Assembly (NCBI GenBank): GCA_016709845.1
Contig: JADJMA010000007.1
Coordinates: forward strand, 1 to 64,000
From: Flammeovirgaceae bacterium
Lineage (GTDB): Bacteria; Bacteroidota; Bacteroidia; Cytophagales; Cyclobacteriaceae
Reading direction: 5' to 3'
Length of the DNA: 64,000 bases
Shown here: positions 30,585 to 40,710 of the stretch, piece by piece
Numbering within the stretch: position 1 is the first letter of the stretch
How the letters are laid out: each line of letters starts with the position of its first letter
The notes under the pieces: model-generated
Told to the model about the DNA's origin: nothing
Databases searched by the model: none
Seen by the model: only the letters and a program-made list of their open reading frames with translations
Translations under genes and position numbers: made by a program

Positions 30585-30616
30585 TTGCTCAAATGTCCCT
30601 AATTTTAATAACTTCG
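30585..30616 (+). promoter_or_regulatory. Bacteroidota-type promoter for the gene at 30636
   Basis: A TTG (30585-30587) is followed after 21 bases by TAACTTCG (30609-30616), close to the TTG...TAnnTTTG pattern of the Bacteroidota primary sigma factor. The element lies 20 bases before the ATG and points away from the divergent thioredoxin gene. Confidence 0.5.
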
Positions 30617-30635
30617 AATAATTTTATTCCGTAAA

Positions 30636-32425
30636 ATGTCTAGAAAAGGTACTTTAATCCTTGCTTTTCTTTTCCTGCAGGTCACTTTCGGTATAGCTCA
30701 AAAAGTTAAATACAAAGATTTAATTGAGTTATTGAATGCCAAGCAGTATGAAATGGCTGAGCCTTTTCTAAAGCGCTACTTAAAGGATAATGATGATAAT
30801 GCCAGCGCCTACCTATACATGGGGATTATCTATCAAGATAAATCGTTGCAAAATGATCTACTTAAGCAGACGGAAGCCCTGATCCTCAATCTGGATTCTG
30901 CAATTTTCTTTTACGAAAAAGCGTACCCCATGATCACCGAAAAGGAGATCAAAAAGAATGATGAGAATTACCAGATGTATATCCGAAGAGATATGCGCAC
31001 CGGTGAGTTTGGTCTGAAGCAATCGGATGTACAGTTGGATATTGAAACGCGAACCAAGGCGCTAAAGGAAAAGAGAGATAAGATAAAGCCATTAAAGAAT
31101 CACTTTGTTGAGTCTGAAAAACTGTATCTCCGCTCGATGGGTTTCTTTAAGGCGATACAGGAGAGATTTGTCAGTGACAAGGAATTGTTTCTTCGCGCTG
31201 ATGATCAGCTGCTGGTTGAATTCAATAACCTGATCGCGGTGTTTGATTCAAGTCAGGTAGCTTTTAAAGGTTACAAATCTATCCTTCAAACATTAGGTAA
31301 AACAAATTACAACCAGGAATTAACTCTTTTGGAGATTAAGGACTTTAAAAAGGATGGGCTAACAGCACCCGATTTTCTGAGTAATGATTTAAAGCTCTGT
31401 GACTATTCCGGGTGGTCAAAGAAATCATTTGATATTGTACAAAAGGAAATCATTCCGTTGCGCCAAAACCTGATTTCGTATGAGATTGAAATTAATAAAC
31501 TGGGCAAAAGCTGAAAACAGATTCCGTATCTGTTAAAAATGATTTAACAAAGCTAATCGATAAGCTTCTGGTTACCCAATTAAAAAAATTTGATCCTGAT
31601 CCATTGCCGGCCGCAGTATTTACCATGAAGGTGGCGGAACTAGAGTATTACTCAGACTTAATTATTAACAAACCCCTTCGTGATACGGCCGATGTGGCAT
31701 TACAAATGACTTGCCTTGAGCGGGAGATTAAATCCGCTAAGAAGCTCGACAGCATTGCCACCCTGTTAATGAAACGTGATTTGGAAAAGGATGCTTTAGA
31801 TTACAATAATTTTATAACCAATGCCTTTGGGACGGTTTCGGTACTTAAAGCCATGGTAAATACAACCCAGGATTTTGCTCACCGCGAACTAACTAAAAAA
31901 GAGAAAACCTTGGAGGATACCATGCAGTCACTGAAGTGGGTATTTTCTGAGAAGGATTCTATTCCCCTCTATGTAGATGAGTCTGGGACCAGACCCTATA
32001 AACCCTTAATCTCCAAAGATCAATACACCCTTGGATTGAAATATGCGGACTCGCTGGCGGTTGGATACTTTTATACCATACCGCCATCCAGGAAAGCAGA
32101 TATTGCTGTAAATTTTCCTGTGGACGCACAAAACTTTAAATTGAGAAATCTGCCAATCTTAAAAGCGTTATCTCTTCAAGACACAGATCAAGTATATTTT
32201 GCTTTGATTTTTTCTGAGAGTAAAGTACAAGATGGCTTTCCGGTTACCGTAGTAAGAGTTAACCGAACAGGAGGTTTGGCCTGGAGTAAGAACTTCAAGT
32301 TTGAATTCAAACCTTCGGAACTCCTGTACTCATCGGCTTCAGGCGAGCTCTCAGTTAAATTAAGTAGCACCACAGGCGAAAACAAAATTGTGGTGATCGA
32401 TAAACTCGGCAAAAAATTACACTAG
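30636..32425 (+). CDS. Exported protein of unknown function with TPR-like start (frameshifted)
   Basis: I do not recognise this family. A signal peptide (TLILAFLFLQVTFGIAQ) is followed by a helical TPR-like stretch (LIELLNAKQYEMAEPFLKRY, DNASAYLYMGIIYQD) and long charged helices. The first frame ends at 31514; adding one base in the GGG run near 31502 gives LGQKLKTDSVSVKNDLTKL and continues to 32425, for about 597 residues. The C-terminal 110 residues look beta-rich (VTVVRVNRTGGLAW, KIVVIDKLGKKLH). It is probably periplasmic. Its own promoter is visible upstream; the M1 peptidase gene is convergent. Confidence 0.72.
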
Positions 32426-32436
32426 CATCTGGTATC

Positions 32437-34287
32437 TTATTTTGTTGGATCTTTGTAAGGGCTTATTTCCGCCACAACTACTTTATTATTCTTTCTGTTG
32501 ATATCAGCCATCCTTAGACTTGGATCAATTTCAATACTCTCAATTTTATCAACTTTAGTTTGAAAGCTAAGTGTGTACGTAGGGTTTACCCAAGGCCAAG
32601 AGGTAAGTTCTGTTCGCTTGGTTGAATTCTCTTTAGGCTTACTACCCATCATTTCGTTTAAAGGAATGTAAATCAATTCCTCACTGCCGTCTTTATATTT
32701 TACCAGCAGATCAATGGGCATCGGAAATTCTCCTACTCGTTGCAACTCTATCATCGTGTTACCATCTTTTTCGACTACAAGATTGATTCCGTAATCAATA
32801 CGTTTCGTAGTTTGGATCCAATAGCGATAATACCAATGCAATTGCATGTTTGAAGTTTTTTCCATAACCCGAAGAAAGTCGTTTGGTTCCGGATGTCTCA
32901 TTTTCCAGGTATTGTAATAGCGCTTCATGCCTGTATAAAAATTATCTGTACCCATGATATACTTTAACTGATGAAGAAAAACAGCACCCATACTATAGGC
33001 GGCAGTTCCATAGGCGCGATTTGTAGTGAAATGATCAGAGTGTTGGCTTGCGGGCTCCTGCAGTCCGCTAGCAACCAAACTAAAATAGCTGCTATAATTC
33101 CCGGCATGATTAATCGGCTCATTGAAAATTGTATTCATGGCTTCTTCGCTGGCAAAGTCGGTATACCCTTCATCCATCCAAGCGTATAACGACTCGTTGG
33201 ATGCCAGTGCCATTTGGTACCAACTGTGTGATACTTCGTGGGCCATCACTCCATTGAGCCCTGCCTGACTGCCTTCACCCATAATGAGCGTGCACATAGG
33301 ATACTCCATGCCGCCATCGCCACCCTGAATTACAGAATAGGTGTCGAAGGGGTACTTACCAAAGTGTTCATTAAGATGCTGAAAAACTTTAACAGCCACG
33401 GGTTCCATGTTTTTCCAGGTTACAGCTGTTTTCTCATTCTTCTGATAAAAGAAATGAAGTGTGGGTCCGTTCGGAACTTGTTGTATATCGTGCGTATAAT
33501 CCGGATCGGCCGTCCATGCAAAGTCAATTACATTCTTTGCCTGAAAGTGCCAGGTCAAATTTTCTGAAGAGACTTTTACTGTTGTTCCAGATTTCTGATA
33601 GCCATGTCCAATCTCTTGTGGATTTTGAAGGTTGCCAGTACCTGCAATAACAAACTTTGGATCGATGGTAATCTTAACATCAAAATCACCCCACACTTCG
33701 TGGAATTCGCGAGCAACATATTGATACGCATGCCAGCCCTGGAAATCGTACTCGGCTATTTTCGGATACCATTGGGTCATGGAGTAGGAAATTCCTTCTT
33801 TATTGTTTCTTCCCGATCTGCGGATTTGAACCGGCACCTGAGCTTCAAAGGACATGTCAAAGATGGTTTTGCTGTTGGGTAACAACGGCTTGACCAGTGT
33901 TACTTCCATTATGGTGCCCTCTATTTTATAGCTAAGAGCTTTACCATCTTGCTTTAGCGATTGTATATGCTGGTAGCCAATCTCGTCATCTTTAAGTTTT
34001 GAAATCCGATCCATCACTCTGCGGTCCGGATCAGGTAGATTTCTGGAACGAACGTCCATCATGCTACCAGGCTGAAAAGCATTGAAATACAGGTGATAAT
34101 AAACTTTGGTCAGCGTATCAGGTGAGTTGTTGTAATAAACCAATTTCTGATCCCCATTCAGCCTGTGATTTTCTGTATTCATTTTAATATTCATGGTGTA
34201 CTCCACCCGTTGTTGCCAGCGATAATCCTGGCCCAGAGAGTTGATTGAAATAAGAACGGCAAAGAAAAATGTGAATTTTGGAGTCAT
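32437..34287 (-). CDS. Exported M1 family metallopeptidase (aminopeptidase N-like)
   Basis: The protein is intact. I prefer ATG 34287, which starts the signal peptide MTPKFTFFFAVLISINSLGQ, over an upstream in-frame ATG at 34335; this gives 616 residues. The zinc site is HEVSHSWYQ at about 351-359 with the third ligand in DEGYTDFASEE about 19 residues later, and the substrate motif GGMEYPM replaces GxMEN. M1 enzymes trim N-terminal residues from peptides. This one is periplasmic or secreted, probably for protein feeding. It follows the outer-membrane protein gene by 66 bases on the same strand. Confidence 0.9.
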   Translation of the reverse strand: MTPKFTFFFAVLISINSLGQDYRWQQRVEYTMNIKMNTENHRLNGDQKLVYYNNSPDTLTKVYYHLYFNAFQPGSMMDVRSRNLPDPDRRVMDRISKLKDDEIGYQHIQSLKQDGKALSYKIEGTIMEVTLVKPLLPNSKTIFDMSFEAQVPVQIRRSGRNNKEGISYSMTQWYPKIAEYDFQGWHAYQYVAREFHEVWGDFDVKITIDPKFVIAGTGNLQNPQEIGHGYQKSGTTVKVSSENLTWHFQAKNVIDFAWTADPDYTHDIQQVPNGPTLHFFYQKNEKTAVTWKNMEPVAVKVFQHLNEHFGKYPFDTYSVIQGGDGGMEYPMCTLIMGEGSQAGLNGVMAHEVSHSWYQMALASNESLYAWMDEGYTDFASEEAMNTIFNEPINHAGNYSSYFSLVASGLQEPASQHSDHFTTNRAYGTAAYSMGAVFLHQLKYIMGTDNFYTGMKRYYNTWKMRHPEPNDFLRVMEKTSNMQLHWYYRYWIQTTKRIDYGINLVVEKDGNTMIELQRVGEFPMPIDLLVKYKDGSEELIYIPLNEMMGSKPKENSTKRTELTSWPWVNPTYTLSFQTKVDKIESIEIDPSLRMADINRKNNKVVVAEISPYKDPTK

Positions 34288-34353
34288 TTCGATAAGATTA
34301 TTTCTGAAAAGTATTAAAACGGCTCTAAGGATCAAATACTTTTTACAGGAGCG

Positions 34354-35298
34354 CTAAAATCTTATTCTCCGCGAAATACTGGCAGAAAGATAACCGGTGT
34401 CCGTAAGCGATAGCGTTTCGCCCGGAAGGGCTTTTGGAATGTTGTATGTGTAGCTTACAATGAAAGTCCAGTTATTAATAGTAACAGCGAGTGGTGCAAC
34501 AAAAGAGTAATTTAATACACCAAACTCTGTGGTTGTTTGTTCATAATACAAAGGCAAACCTCTACGAAGCCGAAAAATTATTCCCAAATACGTTTGTGCG
34601 TAGGGTATGGTTTCTGTGATCTGTTCGCTCCCAAACAATACGGAGCAGGTAGGGTAGAATGAGAGTCTGTCAATTTTACCCCACTTCGTTTTCTCTAAAT
34701 TGATTATTATCGATGGAAATATTCGATGGGCTACTTTATCGCCAAAATAAAATTGATAGTCTAAACGAAAGGTCAACGGCTTTACATCAAAGAAATTAGA
34801 AACACCCAGATTATTATTATAAGCAATATATTGATCTGCTGAAGTATTGGTATAGATATAGCGACTGTATTCTGCCATAAAAGACCACCAACGAGTGGGG
34901 CTATTCATGTAACCCAGCGAAGCAACAGTAAGGTAATAGGATGGATCGTACTCATCACTCCAATAGCCGGTTAGGTCTGCATATAATCCGGTTTTATGGT
35001 AATAGGAGAGACCGGGGGCTAATCCGAATTGATTAAAACCAAGCGTGCGGCTGGCAGAAACCACGTTGCTGTTGTATCCAAGCCGAACAATCATCTGTGA
35101 TCCGAGTGTGGGTACAGACAGATTGATCAGGCTGTCCATAAAGGATAAAAATTGCAACGAGTCATTGGCAATTAACGAGTCCAATTCGGCAATGTAAGGG
35201 TCGGAGTATAACAACGCAGAATCAGTTTGCTGACTTCGAACAGAAGTCAAACAAACTGATGAAAGAATCATTCCATACAGAATATTTTTCAATACCAC
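34354..35298 (-). CDS. Predicted outer-membrane beta-barrel protein
   Basis: This 314-residue protein has a signal peptide (LKNILYGMILSSVCLTSVRSQ) and, after a short helical part, repeated amphipathic strands rich in Y, W and F (GLAPGLSYYHKTGLYADLTG, RLDYQFYFGDKVAHRIFPS, NNWTFIVSYTYNIP) and ends in F (SISRRIRF), the usual signal for outer-membrane barrel insertion. About 12 strands can be seen. No family name is offered. It follows the Spy-like gene by 9 bases, so it probably belongs to the sigma-factor operon. Confidence 0.75.
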   Translation of the reverse strand: MVLKNILYGMILSSVCLTSVRSQQTDSALLYSDPYIAELDSLIANDSLQFLSFMDSLINLSVPTLGSQMIVRLGYNSNVVSASRTLGFNQFGLAPGLSYYHKTGLYADLTGYWSDEYDPSYYLTVASLGYMNSPTRWWSFMAEYSRYIYTNTSADQYIAYNNNLGVSNFFDVKPLTFRLDYQFYFGDKVAHRIFPSIIINLEKTKWGKIDRLSFYPTCSVLFGSEQITETIPYAQTYLGIIFRLRRGLPLYYEQTTTEFGVLNYSFVAPLAVTINNWTFIVSYTYNIPKALPGETLSLTDTGYLSASISRRIRF

Positions 35299-35307
35299 AG
35301 GTGTGCG

Positions 35308-35823
35308 TTAGTTCCGCTGCTGTTTTAGTTGCTGATTGCGTTCGCGTAAAGTTTCATTTCGTTGTTGCATCATCCTTCGTTGTTGCACTTGCTCAAGAAT
35401 AAGTCGTTGAAAGTCACCTTCAGCCTTTCTAAGGCTAAGAATTTGCTGCGCAGTAATCACACGCATCAATCGTTCGGAATATGTTTTTTCCAGATCTAAC
35501 TCCCGTTGCTTAAGAGTAAGCCCAAGTTTTACTAATTGCTCTTGTTGCGCCTGATCTGGGTTATCTGTTTTAATTTGCTTACGGGCGTCAATCATTTCTT
35601 GCCTGATTTCTTTGCGCTGATCTGAAAATTCACGGTAAACGGGCCAGAATTTTTCAGCTTGTTCGGGCGTAAGACTCAACTTATCAGAGATGTAGGCAAT
35701 GCGCAGGTTCTTGATCTTTTCCTGGGCCTTTTGATCCTGCGCCAGATCGATATTTGTTGGATCTTGAGCCAGCGCGCTCAATGTGCTAATCAAACATAAA
35801 CCCAGGATTATTAATTTTTTCAT
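35308..35823 (-). CDS. Spy/CpxP-like periplasmic protein
   Basis: An exported helical protein (signal KKLIILGLCLISTLSALAQ). The motif LTPEQAEKFWPVYREFSDQR is the LTxxQ-type repeat of Spy/CpxP-like periplasmic chaperones. The rest is charged, Q- and R-rich helix (ILEQVQQRRMMQQR). I choose ATG 35823, which directly precedes the signal peptide; an upstream in-frame ATG at 35835 overlaps the previous stop codon by one base and could allow coupling. It sits in a probable ECF sigma operon, suggesting a role in envelope stress. Confidence 0.8.
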   Translation of the reverse strand: MKKLIILGLCLISTLSALAQDPTNIDLAQDQKAQEKIKNLRIAYISDKLSLTPEQAEKFWPVYREFSDQRKEIRQEMIDARKQIKTDNPDQAQQEQLVKLGLTLKQRELDLEKTYSERLMRVITAQQILSLRKAEGDFQRLILEQVQQRRMMQQRNETLRERNQQLKQQRN

Positions 35824-35834
35824 AGGGTAATCCA

Positions 35835-36245
35835 TTAAAAATTTTCGGTATTAAATTCTTCCAATAAAATATCAAGGTCAGTGTCGCTTACGTCATAAGA
35901 GTTAAATACTTTCTCCTCTAATTCATTCAAATCATCCTCACTCCAGGTAACCGATTCTGCCAGATCATCAAAATTTAAGGTTGCATCATCGAGATAGGCC
36001 ACAAGCTGTTCGGTTTGTATGGCGGCCAATTGCTCTTCAATGGTGTCTTGACCTTGTGATAAATACCAGAAGATGCCAATAGAAAGCACAGCAACCATAG
36101 GCGAAGCAAATTTCAGAGCCGGCACAAACCAAGGTGCAGGTTCTGGTTTGGCAACCCGGGCCTGAATGATGCCAGGAAGTTTTTCGAAATATCCGTCAGG
36201 TACTTCAAAAATGTTTTTCTTCGATATGTCTTCCAGTTTTTTCAT
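35835..36245 (-). CDS. Single-pass membrane protein, possible anti-sigma factor
   Basis: This 136-residue protein starts with EDISKKNIFEVPDGYFEKLP, a short motif common to Bacteroidota proteins encoded next to ECF sigma factors. One membrane helix lies at about residues 48-64 (FASPMVAVLSIGIFWYL), followed by an acidic C-terminal tail. The gene follows the sigma factor gene by about 36 bases. It is probably an anti-sigma factor or sensor, but no zinc-binding HxxxCxxC motif is present, so this is inferred from position only. Confidence 0.6.
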   Translation of the reverse strand: MKKLEDISKKNIFEVPDGYFEKLPGIIQARVAKPEPAPWFVPALKFASPMVAVLSIGIFWYLSQGQDTIEEQLAAIQTEQLVAYLDDATLNFDDLAESVTWSEDDLNELEEKVFNSYDVSDTDLDILLEEFNTENF

Positions 36246-36281
36246 TTGTTAGTAAGACTGTTTTAATGGGCTCAGGTTTAA

Positions 36282-36817
36282 TTATTGAGTAAGATAATCT
36301 TCTACTTTTTTTACCGCATGGTGATAACTGGCCTTCAAGGCCCCACACTGGTTTTGGTGATTGCTGACATATCCTCGTAAGAGAGCTCGTCAAAGTACTT
36401 CATGTTAAATACAAGTCGTTGTTTATCAGGTAGTTTAAGTAAGGCCTTTTGAAGCTTTATTTGAATGTCATCACCACTTATATCCGATGACGTATCTAAC
36501 CTTGCTGACAACTCTTTTCCAACATCTTCCAGCGGTAAAAAGAACCGTCTGCGTTTCTTATTCAGGAAGGTAAGGCATTCATTAGTTGCGATCCGATAAA
36601 TCCAGGTGAAGAGTTGTGAATCTTCGCGAAAGCTTCCAATATGCTTGTGCACTTTTATAAACACTTCCTGAGTTAAATCGTCAGCATCGTCATGATCGAT
36701 TACCATTTTTCGAACATGCCAATACACGCGTTGCTGATAGGCTCGCACGAGCAAATTGAACCCATAGCTGAGAGTTTCTAGATTTCTGATCTTAAGAAGT
36801 AACTCCTGATCTGCCAA
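36282..36817 (-). CDS. ECF-type RNA polymerase sigma factor (frameshifted)
   Basis: Region 2 is RAYQQRVYWHVRKMVIDHDDADDLTQEVFIKVHKHIG (quoted in parts: DDADDLTQEVFIKVHKHIG) with TWIYRIATNECL; region 4 is LPDKQRLVFNMKYFDELSYE with MSAITKTSVGALKASYHHAV once one G is added to the run at about 36344. The corrected C-terminus KKVEDYLTQ ends at 36282, giving about 179 residues. It is a group IV sigma-70 factor. The genes that follow (membrane protein, Spy-like protein, outer-membrane protein) look like its operon and perhaps its regulon. Confidence 0.9.
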
Positions 36818-36869
36818 GTAGGTCGGTTAATGTCCTTTAGACTTTAAAGATAAGGGATGGTTTAATCAA

Positions 36870-37942
36870 CTACACAACCTCTTCGAGAAGATCGACAAGT
36901 CGCTCAAATGTTTCTTTTGAGTGTGTTGGAAAGTTAGCAAACCGCAGTTGGTTTTTCTTTTTGCTTCCGTAGCCATCGCCCGGATAAAACTTATGCTTGT
37001 GTAGGTGATTGATAATGTGTTCGGTATGCGCACCCGTTTCGGCAACGATTACTGTTTGCGAACGCAAAGCTGGTTCCTCAACAAACGGTTTCATCAGCTT
37101 ATGATTTGAAAGAGCTTGATAAAGTATGGCCGCCTTGTATTCCGTTTCTTTACGGATGGTTTGAATGCCTCTTCGAAGTAAATCCTGAACAACTTTCCCC
37201 AACAGATAAATGGCTAACACATTGGGTGTTTCCGGAGTTTGATTTTTTACTGCGTTGGATAACAGCGTAGGCAAATTATGATACGTACCAATGGAAATAC
37301 CTTTTGATAATAATGATTCTGCCTTCGCTATGCACCGATCGTTTACAATCCATACGCCTAAGCCTGCAGGTAATCCGAACCCTTTTTGTACTGAAAAGAA
37401 AACCGAGTCAATTTTTGAGTAATCAAATTGTGGATAGGGGAGTGAAGAAACGGCATCAACAATAATGAGCGAATCTGGAAATTTAGTTCTGAATAGATTG
37501 ATGAATGCTAATGGCAAGGAAACTCCGGTACTGGTTTCATTGTGTGTGAGTGCGATCAACTCCACATCCGACTTTAACTCAGTATTTGGTTCAAAACCCT
37601 TTCCTTCTGGCGCTTCTATTTTAATGGGACTTTTCCCTAATTGAGTTGAGATTTCATAATACCGTTTTGAGAATGCGCCATTTACGAAATGCAATGATTG
37701 ATCAACGACCAAATTTTGAAGGGATCGTTCCCAAATTTCCGTTGCTGATCCGGTAAATAAAACATGAAAGTCATCGGGTATACCCAAGAGCTCTTTCAGG
37801 CCTGATGTTGTTTCCTGAAAGGTGACTTCAAATTCTTTGCTTCGGTGCGAGAGGATGGAACACCATCGCGAAAAGCCTGACGTATGTGATTCTCCACTGT
37901 AAAATACAGTTGAGATGGACCCGGAGTAAAATTTATTTTCAT
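36870..37942 (-). CDS. serC: Phosphoserine aminotransferase-like class V aminotransferase (frameshifted)
   Basis: The start ATG 37942 gives MKINFTPGPSQLYFTVENHI, the classic SerC opening. The frame changes near 37840 (RDGVPS then LSHRSKEFEVTFQET). The body contains LFTGSATEIWERSLQNL, the region LIALTHNETSTGVSLP, the PLP lysine in DSVFFSVQKGFGLPAGLGV at about residue 193, and RFANFPTHSKETFERL at the end. SerC converts 3-phosphohydroxypyruvate to phosphoserine. The fusion gene for the other two serine-pathway steps lies 770 bases away on the same strand, supporting the assignment. Confidence 0.88.
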
Positions 37943-38283
37943 CTTAACGTATCGATGTGCAAAATAACCTTAAAGAGATGGTCTCTCAAAATAATCCGGC
38001 TGCTACAAAAAAATTAGAGAATAATCAACGTTTACATTTTGATATTCATTCGCGTTTTTTGCTTCATAAAATCCACTTGGATTTGGGACACGTTTGCTGA
38101 ACCTAACATTTAAACAATACCGAGTTAAGTTTCAGGACAAAATCAGGCCTCATCCGCCAGCTGGCGGACCTCGCCCACAAAGCAGGTTAACAGTGGAAGG
38201 TTGCGACCTGGAAACAGCTCAAAACTTGTCATCTCTGAGGTTCAGAAACACCTCTCCAAGTCCAGTGGATTTTTGTTTTTATT
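37943..38283. other. Intergenic region without a supported gene
   Basis: This 341-base gap between the divergent serC and the small exported protein gene holds a short palindrome (38153-38168). A 91-codon open frame overlaps it, but its product is proline- and arginine-rich without homology-like pattern and I do not accept it. No clear promoter of the TTG/TAnnTTTG kind is seen for either gene. The stretch could carry untranslated leaders. Confidence 0.5.
38153..38168. repeat. Perfect 16-base palindrome TCCGCCAG/CTGGCGGA
   Basis: TCCGCCAG is followed directly by its reverse complement CTGGCGGA. It is the most GC-rich word in its neighbourhood, and is of the kind seen in short dispersed intergenic palindromes. 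Only one copy is seen in this window. Confidence 0.6.
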
Positions 38284-38702
38284 ATGAGGTATTCCCTGAC
38301 CGCTTTCTTACTTCTGTTCACGGTCTCCTTATTGGCTCAAAGCCAGGAGCAAGTATTATTGGATTTTGAAAAAAATATTGAGAATGCTGTCGTTAACACC
38401 GATATTTCATTTTTGCAATCTGCGTATGCCGATGATTTTAAATTTAAACATGGCACCGGCAATCGTTCAACCAAAGAAAGTTGGCTTAAAGATGTTGTGG
38501 ATAACAAAGGTAAATTCCTTTCCAGAAAAGTTGATGCTTCCGAAGCAGAACTTCATGATAACATCGGGATCACGGAAGGTACAATTACAGTAACGCGGGC
38601 AGACAGGTCCTATACAATCCGCTACGTTCGGGCTTATCGTAAAAAGGAAATACCTGGGAGTTATTTATGCACCGAACTGTAGAAGAAACGCATAACAACT
38701 AA
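38284..38702 (+). CDS. Exported DUF4440/SnoaL-like protein (frameshifted near end)
   Basis: A small exported protein with a signal peptide (YSLTAFLLLFTVSLLAQ) and an NTF2-like fold pattern: LLDFEKNIENAVVNTDISFL, YADDFKFKHGTG and ESWLKDV, then VRAYRK. In the read frame it ends at 38682 with an atypical tail. Adding one base near 38650 gives NTWELFMHRTVEETHNN and a stop at 38702, which better fits the family (YRKxxxxWxLxxxRxT). No catalytic residues can be named. It stands alone between convergent and divergent genes. Confidence 0.75.
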
Positions 38703-38711
38703 GCTTGCATC

Positions 38712-40605
38712 CTAATAAAGCACCCTGAATTTTATGGTGTGCTCAATGGCCAGAAGTTCTTTTATAACGTCCTTATTATACGCCTTATTGATATCCGTAA
38801 TAACGTAACCAATACGTTCGTTGGTTTTCAGATACTGACCCACAATGTTAATTCCGTTGGTAGCCAGAATCTGATTTATGCGCGCAAGAATGCCGGGCAC
38901 GTTGCTGTGAATATGAATTAACCGATGTGCATTATCGAGAATAGGCAAGGAGAGATTTGGAAAATTAACGCTATTACTGGTTCCACCAGTGTTGATATAA
39001 TCCAGGAATTTACCCGTTACAAATTGAGCAATATTCTCCTGCGCTTCGAGCGTACTTCCTCCAATGTGTGGAGTAAGCAGCGTGTTGGGCAACCCTCGAA
39101 GTTCCGAAACAAATTCTTCGTTGTTGCTTTTTTGGTTCATGCGGAAATACATCTATTGCGCATCCGGCTACTTTTCCATTTTCAATATTTTGCTTTAAGG
39201 CATTAATCTCCACGACTTGGCCACGACTTAAGTTGAGGAAAATGACGCCCTTCTTCATTAGGTCAAATTCCTTTTTGCCAAACAGGTTTGTATTCTCTTT
39301 TCTGCCGTCTATGTGTAACGAAACGATATCAGATTGTTCCAGTAATTCTTTTAAGGATTTACATTTCGTTGCATTTCCTAAAGCCAACCGTTCCTCCCGA
39401 TCATAATAAAACACTTTCATTCCCAACGATTCGGCAAGCACCGATAATTGTGAACCTATATTGCCATAGCCAACGATACCCAATTTCTTTCCGCGAATCT
39501 CAAAACTTCCGTTTGCAGATTTATCCCATTTACCCACATGCATTTTTGCTGACTTATCTGCAACGTTGCGGATAAGCATAATAATTTCACCGATAACTAA
39601 TTCCACTACAGATCGGGTGTTGCTGTAGGGTGCATTGAAGACAGCGATGCCTCGCTGGGTAGCCTCTATTAAGTCAATCTGATTGGTACCAATACAAAAG
39701 GCCCCAATGGTCATTAACCGATTGGCGCGCTCCAATACTTTAGCGGTTACCATCGTTTTAGATCGTATTCCCAAAACAGAGATGTTAACAATTTTTTCGC
39801 ACAACTCATCTTCATCCAAACCGGCCGGATAAACTTCGACATTAAAGCCCTCGGCACGAAATGCCTCGACAGCAGCCGGATGTACGTTTTCAAGTAAGAG
39901 AACGTTAATTCTGTTTTTCGGATAGGAGATGGCTGTATTCAACTTATTCAAATATAGAAACTCATCGAGACTTGGAGCCACATGATCCGCTTTACTCAAT
40001 ACTTTTTCTCTTTCCACATTTTCGGTAAAGGCAAAAAACTTATTGGCGAGGCCGGCAAGTTTAATTTCATAATCGGTGTAGCCATCACCAATTACGTAAA
40101 CGTCTCCATCCAGATTTAAGCGTTTTAGTTGCTCCACCTTCCCATTATTTTGTGATAGCGGGTTTTCTTTATCAAACCCGACTACATTTCCTTGCGCATC
40201 AAAGTGAAACGTATTGGCAAGAATGTTTTCTCTTTTAATTCCAAACTCGGTAACGACAGGATCAATAAAGGCATGGAAACCGTTTGAGATAATATAGATA
40301 TTAGCGGCATAAGTCTGAAAGAACTCCCGATTTCGCTTAAACGATTCAGACACAAGCTCGCGCAATACAACCACCAATTGTTCCAGATGCCTTTTATTAG
40401 GTGATAACAGATGTATTCTTTTCTCAAGGGATTCCCGAAAGGAGATAGAACCATCCATGCCCTGATTGGTTATAGTTACGATCTCAGATTTGATAGCTTC
40501 GAGTTCGGGATGATCTCTTAAAGAGATATCAGCGAGTGCGTCAAAACCTTCTACTTTAGTAAAAGTGCTATCGAAATCGATTACGAAGTACTTATTGGGC
40601 TTCAT
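38712..40605 (-). CDS. SerB-SerA fusion: phosphoserine phosphatase / phosphoglycerate dehydrogenase (frameshifted)
   Basis: One locus of about 631 residues joins two serine-pathway enzymes. Residues 1-205 are a HAD phosphatase: nucleophile motif VIDFDSTFTKVEG (7-19), IISNGFHAFI, and the acidic VIGDGYTDYEIKLAG. Residues about 225-550 are D-3-phosphoglycerate dehydrogenase: GAFCIGTNQIDL, NTRSVVELVIGEI, Rossmann LGIVGYGNIGSQLSVLA (about 373), and LLTPHIGGSTLEAQENI with the catalytic His. Residues 555-631 form an ACT domain (VPGILARINQILATNGINIV), which usually binds serine for feedback control. One frameshift near 39140 (FPHEPK then SNNEEFVSEL) breaks it. With serC nearby, all three steps from 3-phosphoglycerate to serine are encoded. 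Confidence 0.92.
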
Positions 40606-40710
40606 TGGTTGTACGAGAATCCCAAAAGTAAAACTAAAAGTCCACAGTCACAGTGTTTGATGTTAACGCGATGTGAAAAATTATAATAACATCCGTTAGC
40701 TTGATCAAGT

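Noticed and set aside
38094..38369. A 91-codon plus-strand frame overlapping the start of the small exported protein gene
   Set aside because: It is proline/arginine-rich, spans a GC-rich palindrome and overlaps a better-supported gene with a signal peptide in another frame.
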